From NCBI GenBank assembly GCA_021204565.1, contig JAJPZE010000176.1:1-11635 (forward strand): 11,635 bases of DNA, given 5' to 3'. Each line of letters starts with the position of its first letter. Positions within the stretch are counted from its first letter, which is position 1. The notes below the pieces were generated by a model. It did not search any database. It worked only from the letters and a program-made list of their open reading frames with translations, and was not told the DNA's origin. Position numbers and translations under genes: made by a program. The DNA is from Prevotella sp. (GTDB lineage: Bacteria; Bacteroidota; Bacteroidia; Bacteroidales; Bacteroidaceae). Shown in pieces: positions 1 to 6,348 of this stretch.

Positions 1-208
1 TCATTGCACACTACCCTTGTCGTTAAGTTAATTAACATCCGTTCACTCGCTGGTTTTTAACAATTACCGGCACGCAGAAAACTCTATTTTCGCTCCTGAG
101 GAAGTCTTGACCGGCGCTCCAAGAGACAGGCAATGAACGAATGCGAAAGGCGCGCAAAATATACGGGAGATTATGGTTCGGCAACGAACACGGGGATAAA
201 AAGGGGGC
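1..208. other. Non-coding leader region upstream of the sigma-factor operon
   Basis: No credible gene is visible here; the only open frame, on the minus strand, has no recognisable protein character. Visible structure: a 10-bp perfect palindrome GTTAATTAAC at 27-36, preceded by a further GTTAA at 22-26; a weak inverted repeat TCTTG (105-109) / CAAGA (120-124); and a perfect 5-bp hairpin GTTCG/CGAAC closed by a GCAA (GNRA) tetraloop at 176-189. I could not match the region to a known riboswitch or small RNA. The palindrome could be an operator, but that is inference. Confidence 0.5.
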
Positions 209-215
209 GTGATTA

Positions 216-246
216 TTCGTTATCTCCGTCAAATACCCTATCTTTG
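216..246 (+). promoter_or_regulatory. Candidate Bacteroidota-type promoter for the sigma-factor operon
   Basis: TATCTTTG at 239-246 matches the Bacteroidota -7 consensus TAnnTTTG exactly. TTCG at 216-219 is a one-mismatch version of the -33 TTTG element, and the 19-nt spacer is within the usual range. Transcription would begin around 251-254 and give a leader of about 15-18 nt before the ATG at 269. This placement argues against the in-frame GTG at 209, which would lie upstream of the promoter. Confidence 0.6.
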
Positions 247-268
247 CCGGCGTAAGATACGTAACAAT

Positions 269-910
269 ATGCCGAACGTAGCGAATAATTCAACGGATAA
301 GAACGGCGAAGAGGGTATCCTTGAGCGTTATATAGGGGAAATCTCTTCGTATGCTCCGCTGACGGACGAAGAGGAGGCGGCGCTGTCGCGCCGTGCGCTG
401 GCCGGCGACGAGACGGCACGCCGCGAGTTGGTTAACGCGAACCTGAAGTTCGTCGTAAGTGTTGCGCGCGGGTATGTGCGGGACGGAGTGAGCATGCTTG
501 ACCTTATAAATGAGGGGAATATTGCGTTACTTCGCGCGTCGAAGAAGTTTAATGCGTCGGGCGGACAACGTTTTGCCAATTATGCCGTTCGCGGCATTCG
601 CAAGGCTATGGAGACGTTTTGCCCGAGCGAAGCAACGGGACGTCAGGCATATGTCCGCCGCGTGGATTCGGACACTCTCCCGTCGTTGCCGGCGGACTTT
701 GACGACAGCTCTGTCGACACAGAAGAGTTTGCGGCGCTTGTTTCCGCATTACCCCCGAGGGAACGTTTGGTGATGAAAGCGAGCTTCGGAGTAGGGGAAA
801 GACAAATGACGATGAGGGAAATCGGCACCCAATACGGGATGACGCGCGAACGTGTGCGCCAGATACGCAAACGCGCGCTCCGGCGTTTGGCACAGATGAA
901 AAAAGGATAA
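269..910 (+). CDS. Short RpoD-like sigma-70 family factor lacking region 3
   Basis: RNA polymerase sigma subunit that directs core enzyme to promoters. From the ATG at 269 it has 213 residues. Region 1.2-like sequence is at about 17-50 (LERYIGEISSYAPLTDEEE), region 2 at about 54-115 (NANLKFVVSVARGYV, LINEGNIALL, FANYAVRGIRK) and region 4 at about 155-208, with the recognition helix MTRERVRQIRKRALRRL. Only about 39 residues separate regions 2 and 4, where primary factors carry the roughly 75-residue region 3. The usual YAVWWIRQ of regions 2.3-2.4 reads YAVRGIRK, so both melting tryptophans are missing. It is therefore a divergent paralogue and not the housekeeping factor (about 286 residues in Bacteroides). 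A GTG at 209 would add 20 unconserved residues, and the ATG is preferred because a promoter lies between the two. It is the first gene of a five-gene run, 49 nt before the next start. Membership of the sigma-70 family is certain; the regulon is unknown. Confidence 0.9.
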   Translation: MPNVANNSTDKNGEEGILERYIGEISSYAPLTDEEEAALSRRALAGDETARRELVNANLKFVVSVARGYVRDGVSMLDLINEGNIALLRASKKFNASGGQRFANYAVRGIRKAMETFCPSEATGRQAYVRRVDSDTLPSLPADFDDSSVDTEEFAALVSALPPRERLVMKASFGVGERQMTMREIGTQYGMTRERVRQIRKRALRRLAQMKKG

Positions 911-959
911 GGAGCGGAATACGGACACAAACAGACACTATATTGCAACAAAATAACCA

Positions 960-1535
960 ATGCGCCGGATATATCTTATAACTCTGTTTCTGTCGATGTT
1001 GAGCATAGAGAGCCGTGCGGTATTAACCCCCGTGACGTTATACGTCTACGGCTTTTCGTACTCGTTTAACGACTCGACGGTTTACATTACCGACATTATG
1101 CGCCTCGATTCGGCTTGGGTTGACAGCAGGACAAAGTTTCTCTATTCACGCTCCTCGTATTCCTTTCAATTAAAAAACCATCTCTTGGAGCAAGGCGTAA
1201 ACACGCCGACATGTGTTATTTCTTACGCCACGACACGCAAAAAGGCGGAGAAGAAATACGTCAAGCTGAAGAGCAGATACACCGCTCGCGGGCAGACGTT
1301 TATAGTGAAGTACGTCCCGGAAACGGACTTCGTGTTCTCCCCCGTATCGGCTGCGGACGACCCTGCGGCAATCACAAACAACACGAAAGAGGGGCGCAAA
1401 GCGGCTAAGGAGGCTGCCAAGGCGGAGAAAAAAACGGCTAAAGAAGAGCGTAAAGCCAAGAAACCGGATTTCCCCGGCGGACAACCCGGAGGGCGGAAAG
1501 GGCGGCCGTCGGGACCGCCTCCGGGAGGAAGATAA
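960..1535 (+). CDS. Unrecognised exported protein with Lys/Ala-rich and Gly/Pro-rich tail
   Basis: I cannot place this 191-residue protein in a named family. The N-terminus is a plausible Sec signal peptide: two Arg, a hydrophobic stretch (about 4-15) and a cleavage site after SRA at residue 20. No lipobox Cys is present, so a soluble periplasmic form is likely. Residues about 25-125 look like a compact domain (YVYGFSYSFNDSTVYITDI, then RLDSAWVD, KFLYSRSSYSFQLKNHLLEQG and TPTCVISYATTRKKAEKKY). Residues 143-168 are Lys/Ala/Glu-rich and probably helical, and 169-191 are low-complexity Gly/Pro/Arg. The ATG at 960 has the A-rich upstream context (ACAAAATAACCA) typical of Bacteroidota starts. It sits between the sigma factor and the HPrK-like gene, 18 nt before the latter, so co-expression is likely. 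I have the impression that similar proteins occur in other Bacteroidales but cannot confirm it. Confidence 0.75.
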   Translation: MRRIYLITLFLSMLSIESRAVLTPVTLYVYGFSYSFNDSTVYITDIMRLDSAWVDSRTKFLYSRSSYSFQLKNHLLEQGVNTPTCVISYATTRKKAEKKYVKLKSRYTARGQTFIVKYVPETDFVFSPVSAADDPAAITNNTKEGRKAAKEAAKAEKKTAKEERKAKKPDFPGGQPGGRKGRPSGPPPGGR

Positions 1536-1553
1536 GTCTTTTTAATCCACGCC

Positions 1554-2456
1554 GTGAATACGAATACTTATCGTGTTGCCGATTTCTTAATCGCCGTCTC
1601 GTTTGCCGACGGGCAAGGGAACGGCACGTTTCTTATACCCTCATTCGAGCCGTTTCGTGTTCCCGGCAATGCTTTCTCCGGCGAAGAACCGACGCTTTCC
1701 CTGCGGGTCGACAACACGCTCCCCCCGTTGCCAAAGCGTACGCTCGAGCGGATAAAAGCAGTCGACGGGGGCAATGGCGAGATACTTGTCGACCGGGCAA
1801 GCGACGGCGGATATCAGTTCATCTTCAAAGACATATGGGGCCGGGAGTGCTCAATGTTGCAAACCGACCCGGCGTTTTCCTCTTGCCGCCTCGCCCTGCG
1901 CGGCGATACCGGGATGCGTCTCTACGGACTGAACAACGCGATAATGACGGCGTTCGCTTTCGCGACATGTTGCAAAGACACCATCCTTCTGCACGCCTCC
2001 GCCGTCAGATACGCCGGGCACGGGTATGCCTTTACCGCCAAGAGCGGAACGGGGAAAAGCACACATGTCGCCGGGTGGCTTGCCAACATACCGGGTTGCG
2101 ATATGATCAACGACGACAATCCCGTTGCACGTGTTATCGGCGGGCATGCGTGGCTCTACGGCAGTCCGTGGAGCGGGAAGACGCCATGTTACAGGAATAT
2201 TCGCGTGCCGTTGGGAGCGTTGGTGAAGGTGAATCGTTCGGAGAGGAATTACGTGGCGCCGTCTGCGACGGTCGACTCTTTCGTTACACTTATTTCGGGG
2301 AGCGCAACGATGAAATGGGACAGCACGCTGTTCGGTTACGTGTGCAACTCCATCACCGCGCTCATACAATCGACACCAATTTATAATCTCTACTGCCGCC
2401 CCGACCGGGAGGCTGCAATAATATGTTGCGGGACAATAGCGCAAAGCAACACATAA
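1554..2456 (+). CDS. HPr kinase/phosphorylase-like (HPrK-fold) P-loop protein
   Basis: Predicted cytoplasmic ATP-binding protein of 300 residues. It has the order of elements seen in the HPrK catalytic domain: a buried-strand His motif LLHASAV (H147), a Walker A loop FTAKSGTGKST (160-170, with Ala where Gly is usual), an acidic pair INDDNPV (D187/D188, matching the VADD motif of HPrK) and YGSPWSGKT (202-210). The first 100 residues (YRVADFLIAV, IPSFEPFRV) resemble the N-terminal part of Bacteroidales HPrK-like proteins and not the HPrK N-domain. True HPrK phosphorylates HPr; stand-alone relatives in some lasso-peptide clusters phosphorylate the precursor peptide. The start is GTG at 1554, since the next in-frame Met (residue 101) would remove conserved sequence. 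The 3' end overlaps the protease gene by 34 nt. Kinase activity and substrate are inferred. Confidence 0.82.
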   Translation: MNTNTYRVADFLIAVSFADGQGNGTFLIPSFEPFRVPGNAFSGEEPTLSLRVDNTLPPLPKRTLERIKAVDGGNGEILVDRASDGGYQFIFKDIWGRECSMLQTDPAFSSCRLALRGDTGMRLYGLNNAIMTAFAFATCCKDTILLHASAVRYAGHGYAFTAKSGTGKSTHVAGWLANIPGCDMINDDNPVARVIGGHAWLYGSPWSGKTPCYRNIRVPLGALVKVNRSERNYVAPSATVDSFVTLISGSATMKWDSTLFGYVCNSITALIQSTPIYNLYCRPDREAAIICCGTIAQSNT

Positions 2457-2905
2457 CCGTCGACAACGCCGAGTTTTTCCCTTTCATCATCTCCATGCTT
2501 GAGAAAGGGCACACGGCGACGCTCCGTCTCAAAGGTTTCAGCATGCGTCCGTTCCTTGAAGACGAGCGCGACACGGCTCTTTTGCGCCGCGCGACCGAAG
2601 TTATAGTCGGCGAGCCGGTATTGGCTGAGGTATCGAAAGGTCATTATGTGCTCCACCGCGTCGTAGACGTTGCGGGGGACAAGGTTACGCTGTTGGGCGA
2701 CGGCAACCTCAATACGGAGCATTGTCTCAAAAGCGACGTAAAGGCACAAGTAATCAGCTTTTGCCGCAAGGGAAGACGTACGCCGGATTATGTTTCGGGC
2801 AGGAAATGGCGCACGTATTCATTTATATGGATGCACCTTCGCCCCGTCCGCCGGTATCTTCTTGCGGTATACCGCCGTTGGGTGAAGCTCTTCGGACCAA
2901 TTTAA
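2423..2905 (+). CDS. Small S24/S26-family (signal-peptidase-like) serine protease
   Basis: 160-residue protein with the S24/S26 core fold signature. The nucleophile motif is LKGFSMRPFL (Ser40), followed by GEPVLAEV (63-70), YVLHRVV (His78) and LLGDGN (Asp93). A His in this position, with a following GD, resembles the Ser-His-Asp arrangement of SipW/ER-type signal peptidases; LexA and bacterial SPase I use Ser-Lys. No N-terminal membrane anchor is visible. The last 30 residues are rich in aromatic and Arg residues (FIWMHLRPVRRYLLAVYRRW) and could form an amphipathic, membrane-touching helix. The ATG at 2423 lies inside the preceding gene; starting at the later Met (residue 25) would cut the FFPFIISMLEKGHTATL segment that precedes the Ser motif. 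It lies 13 nt before the PqqD gene. A role in maturing a peptide from this locus is inferred from context only. Confidence 0.8.
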   Translation: MLRDNSAKQHITVDNAEFFPFIISMLEKGHTATLRLKGFSMRPFLEDERDTALLRRATEVIVGEPVLAEVSKGHYVLHRVVDVAGDKVTLLGDGNLNTEHCLKSDVKAQVISFCRKGRRTPDYVSGRKWRTYSFIWMHLRPVRRYLLAVYRRWVKLFGPI

Positions 2906-2918
2906 TAACACGAGACGA

Positions 2919-3188
2919 ATGAAAAGAAAAAAAGGATTTATGATGCACCAAGTGTGCGACCAGAACATTATCGTCGGCGAAGGAAAGGAAAACATTGACT
3001 TCAATAACCTTGTTACCCTCAACTCCACTGCGGCGTTTCTTTGGACTAAAATGGAGAACAAGGAGTTCACTACGCAGGATCTTGTTGATGCCTTGTGCGG
3101 GGAATACGACGTAACGGAAGAGGTTGCCCTGCGGGATTGCACCGCCCTCGTACGCGATTGGCTTGCAGCGGGCATTATCGAAGAATAG
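2919..3188 (+). CDS. Stand-alone PqqD family protein (RiPP recognition element fold)
   Basis: 89-residue protein that spans a complete PqqD domain and nothing else. Characteristic features are the strand region GFMMHQVCDQNIIVGEG (6-22), the core LVTLNSTAAFLW (31-42), the helix TTQDLVDALCGEYDV (51-65), and the last helix plus wing DWLAAGIIEE (80-89). PqqD-like domains bind leader peptides of ribosomally made, modified peptides and present them to modifying enzymes. The start at 2919 keeps the Lys-rich N-terminus (MKRKKGF); Met8 and Met9 are less likely because they would clip the first strand. It is the last gene of the plus-strand run and is followed by a candidate terminator. Its partners here are the HPrK-like protein and the S26-like protease. 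No peptide substrate is identifiable, so a RiPP role is inference. Confidence 0.92.
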   Translation: MKRKKGFMMHQVCDQNIIVGEGKENIDFNNLVTLNSTAAFLWTKMENKEFTTQDLVDALCGEYDVTEEVALRDCTALVRDWLAAGIIEE

Positions 3189-3222
3189 CGGAGAGCGCGT
3201 TATAAGGGTCTCCGCCCGCGCG

Positions 3223-3253
3223 AAAAAGGGTAACGGGACTTTTCCGGCAACCC
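3223..3253 (-). terminator. Candidate intrinsic terminator of the prfB operon
   Basis: Read on the minus strand, GGGT (3253-3250) pairs with ACCC (3231-3228). An inner imperfect stem (GCCGG against CCCGT, with one mismatch and one G-T pair) encloses an AAAAGT loop, and the structure is followed at once by TTTTT (3227-3223). It lies about 100 nt beyond the prfB stop. The stem is imperfect, so confidence is moderate. Confidence 0.5.
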
Positions 3254-3302
3254 GAACGGCAACCGCTCCTCATCCCTTTGCGTGCCGTCCGAACGAGCAC
3301 GA

Positions 3303-3324
3303 TATGCGCGAACGCATAAGTTTT
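3303..3324 (+). terminator. Candidate intrinsic terminator after the PqqD gene
   Basis: A perfect 6-bp stem TATGCG / CGCATA (3303-3308 and 3313-3318) with a CGAA tetraloop is followed by AGTTTT. It lies 114 nt after the PqqD stop codon and before the convergent prfB end. The stem is short and the T run only four long, so termination may be modest. Confidence 0.45.
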
Positions 3325-3356
3325 GAGACCCTCTCCGGTATCAGCGCATAACGTGC

Positions 3357-4475
3357 TTACCCGTCAACGACGGGGAACTCCATCAGGTATGCCTTGATAA
3401 ATCCGTCAATCTTGCCGTTCATCACCCCGTCGACATCGGTTGTCTGATAGTTGGTTCTGTGGTCTTTCACCCGCCGGTCGTCGAACACGTAGGAGCGTAT
3501 CTGGCTTCCCCATTCAATCTTTTTCTTGCCCGCCTCAATCTTTGCCTGCGCCTCGAGCCGCTTCTTCATGGCGCGGTCGTAGAGTTGCGATTTGAGGAGC
3601 CGCATGGCGTTCTCGCGGTTCTGTTGCTGTTTGCGCGACTCGGTGTTGGCAATAAGTATCTCCTCTTCCTCTCCCGTATCGGGGTCGGTATACATATATC
3701 TGATACGTACTCCGGTCTCCACTTTATTGACGTTTTGCCCTCCCGCTCCGCTCGAGCGAAACGTGTCCCAAGACACTTTTGCCGGGTCGACATACACCTC
3801 TATCGTATCGTCGATGAGGGGGGAGACGAATACGGAGGCGAAAGAAGTCATTCGTTTGCCTTGCGCGTTGTATGGCGATACGCGCACGAGACGGTGCACC
3901 CCGCTCTCCGATTTAAGGAAACCATAAGCATACTCTCCGCCTTCAATCTGCATCGTAACGGACTTAATGCCCGCCTCGTCGCCCTCTTGCAGGTCGACAA
4001 CAGTAACCTTATAACCACCCTTTTCCGCCCAACGCATATACATCCGCATAAGCATCGATGCCCAATCCTGCGCCTCCGTGCCGCCCGCGCCGGAGTTGAT
4101 CTTGAGCACACAATCCATCGGGTCTTCTTTCTGGCGGAGCATATTCCTGAGCTCGAGTTCCTCTACTGCCTCTACCGCGCGGCGGTAATCCTCGTCCACC
4201 TCATCTTCCGCCACCATTCCGTCCTTATAAAAGTCGAATGCCAACGACAACTCCTCCGCCGCGAGAGACACCTTTTTATACCCTTTCAACCACTTTTCAA
4301 TGTCGCTCACCTTCTTCATTTGCCCGCGTGCACGGACGGGGTCGTCCCAGAAGTCAGGTGCCTGCGTGCGGAGATGCTCCTCCTCATACTCCACTTTCTT
4401 TTGCTCTATATTGAGGTATTTGTTCAGACGTTCCGTGCGCGTCTGTATGTCTTTAAGCTGTTCGATAGTTATCAT
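3357..4475 (-). CDS. prfB: Peptide chain release factor 2
   Basis: Class I release factor that recognises UGA and UAA stop codons and triggers peptide hydrolysis on the ribosome. The 372 residues are full length. They include the N-terminal coiled-coil domain (about 1-110), the core motif SGAGGTEAQDWASMLMRMY (128-146), the codon-recognition region LVRVSPYNAQGKRMTSF (196-212), where SPY replaces the SPF of E. coli, and the universal GAGGQNVN loop (GGQ at 245-247) whose Gln is the methylation target. The C-terminal WGSQIRSYV is typical. The frame is continuous from the ATG at 4475: the position where many bacteria have an in-frame UGA and +1 frameshift (after KYL, near codon 22) reads straight through, so there is no autoregulatory recoding. 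The ATG follows the stop of the upstream acyl-CoA ligase by a single base (TGAAATG), suggesting coupled translation. It is the last gene of the minus-strand run. Confidence 0.97.
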   Translation of the reverse strand: MITIEQLKDIQTRTERLNKYLNIEQKKVEYEEEHLRTQAPDFWDDPVRARGQMKKVSDIEKWLKGYKKVSLAAEELSLAFDFYKDGMVAEDEVDEDYRRAVEAVEELELRNMLRQKEDPMDCVLKINSGAGGTEAQDWASMLMRMYMRWAEKGGYKVTVVDLQEGDEAGIKSVTMQIEGGEYAYGFLKSESGVHRLVRVSPYNAQGKRMTSFASVFVSPLIDDTIEVYVDPAKVSWDTFRSSGAGGQNVNKVETGVRIRYMYTDPDTGEEEEILIANTESRKQQQNRENAMRLLKSQLYDRAMKKRLEAQAKIEAGKKKIEWGSQIRSYVFDDRRVKDHRTNYQTTDVDGVMNGKIDGFIKAYLMEFPVVDG

Positions 4476-4476
4476 T

Positions 4477-6285
4477 TCAGTCGGTATACATCTTGTCTAT
4501 TAATGATTTATAATGCTCGTTCACCACGTTGCGACGTATCTTCAGCGTGGCTGTCATCTCCTGCCGGTCGATAGAGAAATGGCGGGGCAAAAGCGTTATG
4601 CGCTTCACTTGCTCGTATGTTGCAAGCGACTGTTGCAGTATGTCGATACGCTTCATCATCATCCTTACAATATTTTCGTCGGCGCACATCTCTTCGCGCG
4701 AAGCGAACGCAAGCCCGTGCTCGTCCGCCCATGCTTCAAGCATCGGGTACGCCGGGACAATAAGCGCGGAGACGAACTTACGGCTGTCTGCAATCACTGC
4801 AACCATATCTATGAACTTATCTACGAGCAATTTTGCTTCGACCATTTGCGGGGAGATATATTTCCCGTTAGACGTTTTGAACAAATCTTTTATCCTCTCC
4901 GTGATATACAATTCGTCGCCCTTGATATATCCCGCATCCCCGGTGCGGAAGTATCCGTCGTGGGTAAAAGCGTTCGTGTTTATGTCAGGACGGTTGTAAT
5001 AACCTTGGGTAATGGTCGGTCCTTTGAGGAGTATTTCGTTGTCGTCCCCTATCTTCACTCTCAGCCCTTCGAGGATATGCCCTATGCTCCCAATGGTGAA
5101 TGCCTTGCCCTTCTGCACATTTGATACGGTTGCGAAGCTCTCGGTCAAGCCGTATCCGACCATCATAAAGATACCTATCGAATGCACAAATTCCTCCACC
5201 TCCGCCGATACGAACGCACCCGCAACGGGGAAGAAATTGGGACGGTCGAGCCCTATCTCGCGGCGGATAACGGAGAATACAAGGCTATCCATCAGGCGGT
5301 ATTCGACCTCGAGCACAATGGGCGGACGCTTTCCCCCGCCTATGTATTCGATATTATGTTTCCTGCCTACGGCGAGTGCATGACGGAACAAACGTTGCTT
5401 CATCTTCGGCATTGTATCTATCTGCGTGCATACCGCGACATACAGTTTTTCCCAGAAACGCGGCACGGCGCACATACATGTTGGGCGCACTTCACGCATT
5501 GCCGCCAACACGTCTGCGGGGTTGTTGAGGATAATGGAGATCGCTCCGTCGGTGATTGTAAGCAAGCTCCACGCCATCTCGAAGATATGCGCAAAGGGGA
5601 GAAAGTTGAGCACGCGGTCGTTCTCGGTTAAGGTCAACGGCTTGTCGTTGGCGACGAGAGCCGCCTGTGCTTGTGCGTAACTGAGCATTACGCCCTTGGT
5701 TATGCCCGTCGTTCCGCTGGTATAGAGGATGCCGAGCAGGTCGTTATCGTCGGCATCGCGAAGCCGTTGCTCGGCCTCTGCAAGCATTGTATCGCCGTCG
5801 TCGGAACGGATAAACTCGGAGAAGCGAACGCTGATTTTGTCGTACGGGGAGAGACATACCGTGTCGTCGTACACTACAATCTTCTCCAAGCAAGGGCACA
5901 CGGGCAACAGGCTGAACGCCTTGTCGTACTGCTCTTGGCGCCCCGCAAAGATAATCCGGATATGTGCGTCGTTCACCATAAACTGTATCTGCTCCGCGCT
6001 TGAATTAGCGTAAAAGGGCACGACACATATGCGCGTCTTCCAAGCCGCATGATAGGTATAGAGGTATTCAAGCGAGTTCGGAGAGAACACTCCAATCTTC
6101 TCTTGCGGGACGAGACCCGCTTTCAAAAGCGCCGCCGACAGACGTGTTGCGTCGCGGTTTGCCTCAAACCACGACGCCGAACGCCACGTCTCTTCGCCGA
6201 ATTTCTTATATATGAACGCCTTGCGGTTGCCGTATTTCTCCGCCTGACGGGAGAGCAGAGCAGATAAATGACATATTGTTTGCAT
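4477..6285 (-). CDS. Long-chain fatty-acid-CoA ligase (AMP-binding, ANL superfamily)
   Basis: 602-residue adenylate-forming enzyme predicted to activate fatty acids with ATP and join them to CoA at the inner face of the membrane. Core motifs are all present: P-loop YTSGTTGITKG (188-198), VGYGLTES (376-383), YFRTGDAGYI (445-454), the hinge ERIKDLFKTSNGKYISP (463-479) and the C-terminal ATLKIRR, whose Lys582 is the likely catalytic lysine. The length and the extended GKYISP and ITLLPRHFSID segments fit the FadD/FACL-type enzymes usual in Bacteroidales, not short acetyl-CoA synthetases. The ATG at 6285 is 63 nt after the upstream ArgE-type stop, the widest gap in this run. I see no TAnnTTTG promoter in that gap, so it is probably co-transcribed. 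Substrate chain length cannot be read from sequence. Confidence 0.92.
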   Translation of the reverse strand: MQTICHLSALLSRQAEKYGNRKAFIYKKFGEETWRSASWFEANRDATRLSAALLKAGLVPQEKIGVFSPNSLEYLYTYHAAWKTRICVVPFYANSSAEQIQFMVNDAHIRIIFAGRQEQYDKAFSLLPVCPCLEKIVVYDDTVCLSPYDKISVRFSEFIRSDDGDTMLAEAEQRLRDADDNDLLGILYTSGTTGITKGVMLSYAQAQAALVANDKPLTLTENDRVLNFLPFAHIFEMAWSLLTITDGAISIILNNPADVLAAMREVRPTCMCAVPRFWEKLYVAVCTQIDTMPKMKQRLFRHALAVGRKHNIEYIGGGKRPPIVLEVEYRLMDSLVFSVIRREIGLDRPNFFPVAGAFVSAEVEEFVHSIGIFMMVGYGLTESFATVSNVQKGKAFTIGSIGHILEGLRVKIGDDNEILLKGPTITQGYYNRPDINTNAFTHDGYFRTGDAGYIKGDELYITERIKDLFKTSNGKYISPQMVEAKLLVDKFIDMVAVIADSRKFVSALIVPAYPMLEAWADEHGLAFASREEMCADENIVRMMMKRIDILQQSLATYEQVKRITLLPRHFSIDRQEMTATLKIRRNVVNEHYKSLIDKMYTD

Positions 6286-6348
6286 ACCGGAGAATGAGGT
6301 TTGGAGGTTGAAGAAGTTTATTTCGTTTTGCGGGAATAATGGGTTCCT

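Noticed and set aside
95..130. Resemblance of GAGGAAGTC...CCGGCGCTCC to the conserved 5' part of RNase P RNA
   Set aside because: The similarity is limited to a few bases, and the rest of the RNase P core is not present downstream before the sigma-factor gene.
209..268. GTG start 20 codons upstream of the sigma-factor ATG
   Set aside because: The Bacteroidota-type -7 box lies at 239-246, downstream of this GTG, and the extra residues match nothing conserved in region 1.2.
1386..1530. Possible tandem DNA repeat in the tail of the exported protein gene
   Set aside because: The Lys/Ala and Gly/Pro codons give low complexity, but I see no regular repeat unit.
1851..2444. 197-codon minus-strand open frame
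   Set aside because: It is antisense to the P-loop part of the HPrK-like gene; the composition is Arg/His/Cys-rich and not protein-like.
3304..3351. 15-codon plus-strand ORF (MRERISFETLSGISA) after the PqqD gene, considered as a precursor peptide
   Set aside because: Its first codons form the stem of the candidate terminator hairpin, it is very short, and it has no leader-core pattern.
3459..4574. 371-codon plus-strand open frame opposite prfB
   Set aside because: It lies antisense to an unmistakable RF2 gene, its translation is His/Leu/Arg-rich with no recognisable domain, and it extends into the ligase gene. It is a by-product of codon use.
4513..5124. 203-codon plus-strand open frame opposite the fatty-acid-CoA ligase
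   Set aside because: It is antisense to the conserved C-terminal half of the ligase and has no protein-family character.
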